DNA of 64,000 nucleotides. Origin: Sabellastarte sp. h YS-2021. Its lineage: Eukaryota; Annelida; Polychaeta; Sabellida; Sabellidae. Both the position numbers and the translations under genes were made by a program. The DNA lies in NCBI GenBank assembly GCA_964017235.1, contig OZ024936.1, positions 9,648,496 through 9,712,495 on the forward strand, given 5' to 3'. This document shows, one piece after another, positions 34,401-44,500 of the stretch; the stretch's first letter is position 1, and every line of letters starts with the position of its first letter. The notes below the pieces were generated by a model that saw only the letters and a program-made list of their open reading frames with translations, was not told the DNA's origin and ran no database searches.

Positions 34401-37287
34401 AACAAACATCAGGAATCACACATATTATCCCAACCTAAATCATAAACTAAAACTTGCAAAAAAGTTGTTTTGAAAATTATAAAACATTAACTGAATCAAA
34501 ATGGAATCTCTTCTCTGAACCCTATGAGAAATCTATAAGTTTAGGCTCATTTGTGTCATTTGTTAAGCCCTTAATAAATGCTATTCGTAAGATGAAGGCG
34601 TTTTGTCTTAATATGGTTTTCACACCACGTCCGTGTGTTTTATCTGAACTGATAAAAAATGTGTACGAGATTAGTCATGCACATATTAATTCCCTAAGGT
34701 AGATACACACATTAACCTTGATTGCAGTATGTTATATAAACAAACTTACATTTAGTCAGGATTTCTAGACAATATGCTAAATGACAATAAAACAGAATTT
34801 GACTCTTCAGAATTTAACTTAAAGGGACTTAATTCACTGAATTTGGAGTCCAAATTCAGCCTTGAAAGTTTAAATTCACTCATGAAAAGGTGACTTTTCA
34901 AGCATGGTCTGCAGAACACTTTGTACAGTATCATTTATTTGAAAAGTCAACAAAACCCCGGTTAAACCGTTCTCACATTTGCAACACCCCAAAATGTTAT
35001 CAATTTCTTCTTCTATGTCGTCTCTATCTTTACAGGGTGTTTGACAAACTTCACAAAGATACACAGGTTTACTGAATTTGGACTTTTCGTCCCCTTTAGC
35101 CTTTCCTTTACCAGCAAAGGATATGTTACATTTCCGCTTGCGAATTTCTGAAGTGTTCAACAATTCCCCAAAAGGTTTTCTGATGAGCCTCTGTATGATG
35201 GCTGCAACAGCACAATGGGGTCATCATCCAAACAGCATTTGTGCTAGTTGTCAAGCTGGGCAGAACATATTTAGAACACACCAGTTCAGAAGCTTCTCGC
35301 AGTTCCAATATCAACTTGCTTACAGATTCAGTTGACAATGTTTGAATAAAATGACCATCGGATGTGCTAACAAAAATAAATCAAACCATTTCACACCAAT
35401 GGTTGACAAATGCTTTGAAATTTGAGTCACATACTGATGGTGTTACTTCAATGACAAAGTAGCGTGGGATCTGATGAGGTATGGTGGGGGAGTCAGTCTG
35501 GGATCTTCATGTACAATACTTAGTGGGCATTTAATCTCTACAGCTCCACTACTACAGCACTAACATGTAACAATTCCATCCAGACTTAAAACCATGAATA
35601 TTTAATGTTTTTTCAACAAACATTCCACACTTTCTCACAATTTACTTTCGTATGCTCTTTCTCTCTCCTGATTAATTTATCATTCTGCTGAGCCACAGGT
35701 TCAACTGTTCTTCCATACATCAGGGCTGGCAAATTAATATCAGGGCTCTCCGAACCTAAAATGCTGTGAACAGGATTTTCAGTGTTTCCCAATTCCATTT
35801 CATATTTTAGCTTTCTAGCTTTGGATCTCTATGTACAGAACTAGTAATTCACCCTATGTGATGATCCATCTAAAGACAATTCTCACATTGATCTGGGTGT
35901 TTTCTACACGTAATATCACTTCTGCTACAGTGCACTTGGAAAGTGGGGCTCTCACATGTACACACTGCTAGACAGTCCATGGAATGGTTGGTGGTAACAT
36001 GGATGTTGCGGTAACTTCTGAGACTATATCTTTTGTAACATTTATGTTATCACATGGTTCATATAATGGTTTGCACTGGGAACTCTATTCTGAAATACAA
36101 AATACACATAACAAAACACATACAATGAAACCATCAAAGATTCCAAAGACAACAACTTTCTTGAGCATGAAAAGCTGACTGGTTTTCTCCATGCCATATC
36201 TCTGATGCATTTTGACTGAAGAACATTCTTCATTTTGGCAGGCTGGGTCCAACTTGATGGCAGTGACATACAGGGTCTATTTGTTAAGCGACTTTGCCAA
36301 GCAAAGTCTGACTTAAATAATACAGCAAGCAATATGGTTACATCCAGCTCCAAGACTGAAATAACAATAAATAATAACTAAGTGTAGTCTATAATCCCTA
36401 TTGTCATTATTTATATGTGAGAAACTTTTTAAAAGATATCAATTAAATAAAACAAACAACTGTACCACTCTAAATTAAGCACAAGAAAATAACATTGACT
36501 AAAACACTTATGAATGGAAAATAGATTTGTCCGATTAAATATACACAATCAAATTCAAACTATACAGTGGCACCCCAGCACTTGAACATTCACTTACTAT
36601 CACCCACTTAACCTAGAACTTTAAATAAATTTTTATAAGAACCAAAATGTTTACCCACTAACAGTGCAGATGTCTTCCTCATGAAACTCTGGGGCCACAG
36701 TGGCAGAGTGGTAACACTCTCGCCTCCCACCTCTGAGGCCGGGGTTCAGTTCCCAGCACAGCCTCAAGTGGGAAAGCTGGTAGTTACTTGCTGTTGCTCG
36801 GCAGTTTACAGTACAGAACCCTGACCAACTGTATGTACTGGTTTCCTCTGCCCTTCCAACTACCTGTCGTGATATGAACTGTACAGTGTTGAAAGCGACA
36901 TAAAAACCCAAATAAATAAATAAATAAATCCTCATGAATCCGAGTTTGAGATTCCAAAAGCTACAAAACCTTGTTGGATTACTCTCTGCACTGTAAAGGT
37001 ATTTCACATGGAATGCGTCCACATTCCCAACAGACATGTCAAATGTAGAAAAAACTTGCGGCTGACAAATGGTGAAGGTTTAATACAATGACAACACCTC
37101 AATATAATACTAGAAATTATACATTGAAATAAAAATGCTCATACTCAGTTATGTTGCTCATTTTGGAAAAAAATGGTCGGAAAATATGTTAGCAAGATAG
37201 TAAGACTGGTTAAATGGAAGGTTAAGAATGTATGGACACTTACATTTCGCAGATAATCTTGCTTCTTGACAAATACAAGCTCCTTAC
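31465..37287 (-). CDS. Multi-exon gene of unknown function (exon chain)
   Basis: Five minus-strand exons have good splice signals and compatible phases: 37287-37244 (KELVFVKKQDYLRN, donor GTAAGT), 37061-36983 (PQVFSTFDMSVGNVDAFHVK), 33046-32924 (VLNCVFCNTVPINAFEDIQV, donor CAG|GTAATC), 32429-32364 (TRKKIKEFVTNVKKYLKTRF) and 31580-31465 (GKTLFLDCEEVGENQFHLSW, then a stop, or donor at 31479). Phases are 0, 1, 1 and 1. The product is soluble-looking, with a basic helical stretch in the fourth exon and an acidic last exon. I recognise no domain. Further exons upstream are likely. The first two exons lie inside the intron of the broken YqaJ gene on the same strand, so either the genes are interleaved or part of the chain is wrong. 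Confidence 0.5.
31737..31842 (-). mobile_element. tRNA-Gly SINE, 5'-truncated
   Basis: Minus-strand 3' half of the SINE family (GTTTTACGTCGCTTTCAACA, then GGGTAGTTGGAAGGGCAGAG). The head is missing. Confidence 0.85.
33352..33505 (+). pseudogene. C-terminal exon of a DDE transposase (PIF/ISL2EU-like)
   Basis: After an acceptor (TTTTTTCTTAG) the plus strand reads 50 codons to a stop: HVERVIGHFKWFVILQ, then LLDDIIIVCAALCNLLPP. This is the conserved end of DDE_Tnp_4 transposases (family pattern: HVERxIGRLK, then DDIVxVCAALxNLxPP). Upstream exons with the catalytic acids were not found in the preceding 2 kb, so the copy is probably truncated. It lies opposite and 1.4 kb from the SWIM/YqaJ gene, a pairing reported for ISL2EU-type transposons (the pairing is inference here). 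Confidence 0.65.
33510..34870. other. AT-rich non-coding stretch
   Basis: No supported exon or repeat; probably the interior of the decayed transposon between its two convergent genes. Confidence 0.4.
36686..36928 (+). mobile_element. tRNA-Gly SINE with 10-bp target duplication
   Basis: Full-length plus-strand copy ending in five AAAT units, flanked by TCCTCATGAA at 36676-36685 and 36929-36938. It sits in the intron of the broken YqaJ gene, directly beyond the 36983 donor of the unknown gene. Confidence 0.95.
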
Positions 37288-37328
37288 CTAAAAGTAACAA
37301 ATTAAACAAGAGAACTCAGAGAACACAA

Positions 37329-37865
37329 ATCTCCGCCAAGGGAGCTCAATTCCTGGACTATCATCATAAATCCATCCTAAAATTATCTGGTTAAAACTTC
37401 ATTTAAAAAAAGGCTGGATCCAAATGATCCAGACAGTGATCCAGATCACTCCCAAAATCTAATCACTTGTTCCTTGTCCCATTTAGGACATTTCCTGAAA
37501 ATTTTTTTTGGAGTTATCTGTTTTTAAAATTACATTTCACAGATCCAGAAGATCCACATAGTGATCTAGATCACTCGCAAAATTGAATCATTTCTTCCTT
37601 TTACCACTTCTTCTTTTTACCATTTCTAAAAATATCATCAAAATCCATCCTTAAATTATGTTGCAGCCTGGATCCAGATGACCTAGACAGTGATCCAGAT
37701 CACTCCCAAAATCTAATTACTTCTTCCTTTTACCATTTCGGACATATCCTGAAAATTTTATCAAAATCCGTCCATAAGTTTTTGAGTGATCTTGTTCACA
37801 AACAAACAAACAGACAGACGGACAGACAAACCCAGGCGAAAACATAACCTCCTTTGCGGAGATAA
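37329..37865. mobile_element. Non-autonomous element with tandem GATCCAGA units
   Basis: Ends form an imperfect inverted repeat, TCTCCGCCAAGGGAG at the left and CTCCTTTGCGGAGA at the right. The interior has three degenerate repeats of a roughly 140-bp unit (TGATCCAGATCACTCCCAAA, then ATTTCCTGAAAATTTT types) and ends in CAAACAGACAGACGGACAGAC. Sequences ending in AACATAACCTCCTTNGCGGA are widespread in aquatic animal genomes; this is established only as a general impression. Confidence 0.65.
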
Positions 37866-39039
37866 CTAAAGTATGCGAGATCTGTCAATGGAGTCTATTC
37901 ATTGTACAACTGATGAGACATAGATTAACCTGAAAAAATATACTTATGTAAGTTAGTTTAAGCATGAACACTTCAATAGGTCAAACAATGCCTGGAAAAG
38001 AGAAAAAAGGTTAAAATTTACCTAATTTAACTGAATGAAACAATGAATATAAATATATGAGTAAATTTGCACATAATGGCTTAAATTTAATTAGTCAATG
38101 CTAAAATAACTTTGAAAATGTGTGTCAAATTTCTGAAGTCTAATATAAATTTAATATCCAGTATTTCATTATTTACAATTTGGAGTAAATCTTTTAATGT
38201 CCTGTATCACTGTAGTTTTCTTATGGCCACAGGCTTATTTACCTCGTGAAAATAATTACCTTACTGCATTGTTTTGTTACATTTGGATGACATAATTACA
38301 GATGGGGCAATATAATCTCAGATATCCCAGAAAAAGAATTATTAGACATACCCAGCAAAACAAGAGCAGTATGCACTGATAATGTACTCAGACTTCTTGT
38401 CAATACGAATCCACACTTTGTGCATCTCGTGTCATACATTCATCGATGGACAACACTGGGACTTCACCTTGCAATATGGGTGGTCTGCACGTATCTCATG
38501 GTAATAAACTTCTCTCAACCACTTGGAGTCGAAGTAAGAATAGGCCTTTAAATCTTTGCGATCTGTAAGGTGTCTCACACGCAGATCTCTCTCCCCTTTC
38601 TGAACTACTCAGCCATTATATCCAGATATCCCCATACATTGTTTGTGGCTACTTGGACATTCCCTGTGCGTCACCATCCAGTCAACAAGTCACTGAATGG
38701 ATCTGGTAGTGTTTGGTTGGAAATGGTGAGTAATGAACGATACCTCACTGCCATCTTCCTTTATTTCTCCGAGACTGACAGAAAAATTTTAATCTTTTAA
38801 AACCTGAGCTCAATAAGCCAACACACCAAGTTCTTCTTTCCTTCCTCTTTGTTGGAAGGCCTCGATTTCTGAGGAACTGTTGCAATCTATCGACTTTACA
38901 AAGATAAAACTCTTCAAAACTGGCAGCCATTTTTCTACCTAAATTCTGAAGAAAAAAAAGACATTTTGTAGATTTATTACATTCACTGATATTACTGCAA
39001 GACAAGTTTACTGATAAAAACCTTATCAGATGCAATTAA

Positions 39040-40080
39040 AAAGGAAATGCTTCAACATTCTGATACAGAGTTCCTCTTACTTATGGATAATATAACACAA
39101 TAAAGGAAAAGAAAGATGAAAGAAAAAAAAAGATAGACAAAGCATGACCTTCTTTAAGTGAATTAAAATTAAAAAGTGCAATGAAGCAAGTAAAACAGGT
39201 ATTATAACGTGAACTCAAGGAAAATAACATAACTAACAAACTGACTGCTTTATCACTAAGCTATGATGTCCTGGAACCACATCACTGGGAATCAAACCCA
39301 GGTCTTCCAGTGTGTCAGATTATGGTATTCTGTCTTTACTTACTGTTACAAGATGTGACTTTTAAATTAAAGAAATTTTCATAACCATACACAATGAATA
39401 TGTATAAATACATGTTATTTAAAACATATGTATAAATGTATAAATACATTACTTAAACTGTTGTAATTAACATTACAAATTTCCATCATCCACTTTCAAT
39501 GCAAATAAATAATTCAGATTGGAATGCAACCTAAGAAACAGCATTTAATACATTCAGGGAATTCTTTTTCACAGAACTGATACAAATGTTGAAAGAAAGA
39601 ACATTAAAATTATAAACAATAAACTGCAAATATCCAAAAATTAATAATTGTAAGTTATTAATCATTTGTACAGCTAATGTAATGGAAAACTTCCCGAAAG
39701 ACATATACAGAAAAAAATATATTACGACTGAAGATGACAATATTATACGAGTGCTTAACACGAGTGTCATATTGTTAATCTTCGTGAGTGATATATATTT
39801 TCTGTATGTCTAATAAGGGATGTTTTACTTTGATTATTCATCAATTGGTTTGATTTACAAGTTAAAAATATCCACACTTAAAGAGAGAATATGCAAAAAG
39901 GCTGCCATACATACAGAGATATAAAATACTTGATATTTAACTTGCGATTTTTCGGGGGACTGTAATCAGACCTTTCTGATGACGTGTAATACATATTTGT
40001 CTGGCTACAGAGTTTCACAGATAATAGTGAAAAACCTGCACTTGTTTAAACCAATTATACAGAGGCGCTGGTGTTTATAA
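39040..40080. other. Non-coding with a tRNA-like remnant
   Basis: AT-rich sequence. At about 39245-39330 on the minus strand a box B-like GGGTTTGATTCCC precedes a box A-like TAGCTTAGTGATAAAGC. The order is wrong for a single tRNA but could come from a dimeric or rearranged SINE. Nothing else is supported. Confidence 0.35.
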
Positions 40081-40090
40081 ATATATATAT

Positions 40091-40328
40091 ACAGGGGGGT
40101 CACATCAGCAAACGGGGCAGCCATAGCGAACGGCAATCTACCATGACATTTAAAACAATAGACAGGAGGGATATAGGTTTCACCAGTGGTTAGATGATCA
40201 TTTATTTATTCATATATTGAAATAAGTGGGTGTTAGAACCCTATGCCCCTGCTATCTATCTTTTTAAAGTTATGGTAGATTGCCGTTCGCTATAGATGTC
40301 CAGTTCGCTAACATGACCCCCCCCCTGT
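40091..40328. mobile_element. Near-palindromic MITE
   Basis: Left arm ACAGGGGGGTCA leads to ATAGCGAACGGCAATCTACC; the right arm is its reverse complement, with a 22-bp perfectly paired inner block and a G/C-run length difference at the tip. The loop is about 125 bp, AT-rich and non-coding. Confidence 0.75.
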
Positions 40329-40819
40329 ATCCCACTGTGTATGTCCCCCTACACAGATTAAATGTGGCTTGTGGCATAAAAAAGAGCATCATAAAAGTAA
40401 ATGTAATATGACATGGACTTTCACAGCACTTTACACACACAAGATTGTTATGAGAGTTTTTAACTGTGCTCCCTGACAATGTTTTGCTTTTCGGTTCTCC
40501 AAACTTTCACTCAGTTAGCTCTGTAAAACTGGGTGATCAATATTCTTTTCATCTGTTATGCCTAGCACATACTTAATGTTAAGGCTATCTTTTCTGGTCT
40601 GATCAGGTTCTTGGGCCCCTCCAGCATAGGACAAGAGCTTATGATCCAAAGTATTTCAATTCTTTCTCTGAAAAATATATCAGACAAAAGAGTCATTGTA
40701 TATCTTACATAGATGATTTCATCAATCACTAATTTTATTTTATAATCAACATTGAAAATTGTTGGTCTTATAATAAGTATGCTAATCCATAAGTATTTAC
40801 TTAAAATAATAAAATATGT

Positions 40820-41165
40820 GTCCCTACCAAGTATCAACTTGCAACAGCTTACGATTTCCAAGATAGAGCCCGGGTAAGGTCAAAGGTCAAATCAAAGTCA
40901 TACCATGACAGTGCACACCTACACTCCCCAACCAATGTCCCTACCAAGTATCAACTTCCTACACCTTTGGTTTTCTGAGTTATAGCCCAGACAAGATTTT
41001 CAAACTACAGGTCAATACGGCAAGGTCAACGGCAAATCAAGGTCACACCATAATGTTGCACACTTAAAACCCCCTACCAATGTCCCTACCAAGTGTCAAC
41101 GTCCTTTACCTTACAGTTTCTGAGATGCAGCCCAGGCAAGTGGGTGAAAACAATACCCCATGCTT
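40820..41165. repeat. Divergent copies of the 146-bp DR1 repeat
   Basis: Two to three decayed units related to the array at 19540-21258, one with an intact AAGGTCAAAGGTCAA, ending in GGGTGAAAACAATACCCC. Confidence 0.75.
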
Positions 41166-41539
41166 TGGGGTAAAAATTTAAAAGAAACTATTAAATATGC
41201 AGTTATGTATGTTTCACAAGAACGGCAATACCAATATTCAAAATCTCAGATAATCAACTTGCACAGGTGGGCAAAAATGACCACATATGTTCAAATTCTA
41301 AATAGATTGTACCAAAAAATCTTCAGAAAAAAAGTGTGAAACATCTAGGTTTGTTACGCACAGTGGAGCAAACAATGGTGGCCATACAATTTTAGAAATA
41401 TCTCTCATTAATATTTGGAGAAAATAATCCAAGAGCTGTTGAAATAATCTTTTAGTCTTTTAATCTTTCTAGATTTCATTTCAGCCACAAATTAGAAAAT
41501 TTTAATTGTAAATTAAATTTTTATAAGTTAATATATTAC

Positions 41540-44500
41540 CTAACAGACATTATATGTAGCCCAGTGCCAGCTGGTTCCACCAAACATCTGAAGAAAGACA
41601 TCCTGAGCAATGCTCCGACCAGAACGGCAAACTTCCGGATGTGTCCCCAGATGGCAGCACTCTGTTCTCCACCAATCCTAGCTAGTGGGCAAGTCACATG
41701 ACCTTAAGCTACCAAATACACTTTTGGTAAGGTCATACCTATATGTGTGTGGTCATATGTGTGGACATAGTTGATTTCTGGCTATAAACCTGTACTTATG
41801 GCTAGACCTTCTAACTTGCTAGTACAGGCCCTTTACCTGCATAGCAAAACCACCCTCATGCAAGTGTCATGATGTCAAATCACCTTGTGATGGCAGTTTA
41901 CAAAGATGTTTTATAACAGGGGTTCCCAACCTCACATTGACTATTGTGTCAATCATGTAATATCAAAGTGTCAATCATACCAAAAACTATTCAACCAAGA
42001 CAGGGAGTTGAACACATCGCAACAATCAAATTATTGTAAGTATATTCAAATCAAGTTAAGAATGCAGGTGTTTATGATAAAACACAGACGTTACCTGATA
42101 ACTTCTTTCTCAATGTAGAAATATGAATACAGACATTCCTCAACAGAGTGCAGCAGAATATCTGTGTCAATTCTCCTACAGGACCCGTCACAGAGAGGTG
42201 AAGTACAGAGGTCAATGATTCCTGCACAGATATTATACATATCAGTGTAATATTGAGTAGCTTAGTGGTATATGTGAACAGGTAAATTTAGTTTAGATTC
42301 TAACATACACTAATGTATCTGTGAATTTGATTGGCTAATCAAAGAAATATTTCTTGGGTAAAATCAGCATAACCCATGGCTTTATATAATCGCTCATTAT
42401 GCCTGTCTCGACAATAATCCATTTTTGTCGTAAAAAAGTAAATAATAAATAATATTTATAAAATTTTAAAAATTGTCATGTTAGAATGGGAATAACCCCT
42501 CCCTAACTATTGTAAAATTACATGGTAAAATTCTGTACATACCATGATTTTGGAGAGGAATATTCTTATATTCAGTTTTGCACGGTCTTCTGAACATCAC
42601 AATTGCTTACAAATGGACACCTATCATCTTTGACAGTAACAATACTAGGAATTCTTCAGAATCTTCTTGTGCATTTGGTGTAAACTTGCGAGTCTCACTG
42701 ACGGAAGCCTAAAATGGATAAAACTGGATAAATGGACAAAATGAAAACACAAACCTCATTACACCACAGTGTTCAAAATCCACCAATTTTTATTCACTTT
42801 CTTTACCGAATCTGCACACTAATCTTGTTTGTTTACAATAATGTTAGACGGTTTGGAAACAAGGAAATGCAGCCTTTAAAAAATTTGCATTTACAAATTT
42901 AGATACAGAAAATTGTGCACAAGTACTTAAGTATTTAACACCTTGTTAACACACTTCCAGGCTTGTTGGTAGCTAAATGAAAGGATTATATAATTTTCGG
43001 ATTCCTGTCAAAATGTAATATACAGGCTGGCGGGATGAAGGGGGTAGGATTGGGTATTATTGGCCAATCATTATAAAGCATCACCACCCATTAGACATTG
43101 TACAATCACAGTGCATCTCGTGAAGTCATTTTAAAAACTGACTTCTTATCACCACATGGAATTGTCTGAACAGGCCCTTAGGGACAGAGCTATATAGATA
43201 ATATATGAAATTCAATAACATAAACAGTGTATTATTATGGCTAAGTCGTAATGTTACTAAAAGCACGATGCTCACTAAATGACTTCAACGTTGCCAGTGG
43301 CGAGATCTGACTGGGCTTCAAAAACTTCATACAATGACAAAACAGCATCAGTCACATAGAAAGAGTCATTTCTCTTTGGTCCTGTGCTACCTATAAGAAA
43401 GAAGAATTCTCAGACAAGAGTAGAGTGCCCGTGAACGGGCACTGTGTCAGCTGAGTGAGTGTTTTTGATTTGTGAAGGTGATAATGAGAGGAAAGCATAA
43501 TTATCAGGGAAAGTGCTGTACAGAAGTACAGTAAATGGTAATTGAACAGCATGTTCGAAAGAAATTTCGAAGCTGACAGAAGGACAAAAAAGTTGTGCCC
43601 TGCAAATGGTATTATAAAGGAAAGTAACAAGGTAACTGTTTTAGTGTAAAAAGTAGGTTAAAACATATTTAAAGAAATACTGCAAATGCAATATCCTCAT
43701 TCAACCTTGAAGAAGGGGTCCAAGGTCAAATCCAACCACACAAAAACATTCCCAGCCCATGAATTCCTATAGGTTGGTTTACCATCCCCAACTTCTAGGA
43801 CCATAATAAGCGAGTTATAAGCACTTTTAAGTTTGGCTATCCTCGTTTGACCTTGAAGGCAGGGTCCAAGGTCAAATCCGACCACACCAAAAGATTCCAA
43901 GCCCATGATTTTCTATAGGTTGGTTTTCCATTCCAAACCTCTAGGACCAATAAGAAACGAGTTATAAGCACTTTTACGTTTGGCTTTCCTCGTTTGACCT
44001 TGAAGGAGGGGTCCAAGGTCAAATCGAACCACATCAACAGATTCCCAGCCCATGATTCCAAAATGTCTGTTTACCATCCCAAACCTCTAGGATCAATAAT
44101 GAGCAAGTTATAAACACTTTTAAGTTTGGCTATTCTTGTTTGACCTTGAAGGAGGGATCAAAGGTCAAATCTGACCACACCAGAAGATTCCCAGCCCATG
44201 ATTTCCTACAGGTTGGTTTACCATCCCAAACCTCTAGGACCAATAATAAGGGAGATATAAGCACTTTTCATGACTGACAAAGAAATGCCCTTGGTGGCCA
44301 TCTTGTTTTTCAAAATGAGGCCAAAAACATTCCCAGTCAAGATTTTATAATGAGGAACGTATCCTGTGAATTTAAGATCTCTATCCATAATATCCTTTGC
44401 TCTAGAGGGCCAACAAAAGTCCTTGTTTAAAGTCGAATAAACGTCCCTGGCAGCCATCTTGTTTTTCAAATTGAGGCCAAAAATATTCCCAGGCAACATT

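Larger units (their letters stand above)
34876..38930 (-). pseudogene. Broken SAP-SWIM-YqaJ-PHD-like transposon gene
   Basis: Two-exon minus-strand gene, decayed. Exon A (38930-38352) starts MAASFEEFYLCKVDRLQQFL, a SAP-like N-terminus, and loses frame more than once. It then reads LKAYSYFDSKWLREVYYHEI and ends in the first half of a SWIM zinc finger (YCSCFAG) at donor GG|GTATGT. Exon B begins at 36355 after ATTTCAG with LGAGCNHIA, so the joined finger has the CxC...CxH pattern. It continues NRPCMSLPSSW, then PALMYGRTVEPVAQQNDKL (YqaJ-like nuclease, about 35700), then a segment SDGHFIQTLS, and a PHD-like Cys cluster (YLCEVCQTPCKD, GCCKC) to a stop at 34876. Stops and frameshifts in every domain make it a pseudogene. 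SWIM-YqaJ proteins of this kind are common in invertebrate DNA transposons. Confidence 0.72.

Noticed and set aside
41540-41677. Plus-strand coding of this segment (DIICSPVPAGSTKHLKKD...)
   Set aside because: Open on both strands; the minus-strand splice signals and phase fit the exon chain better, but this is not settled.
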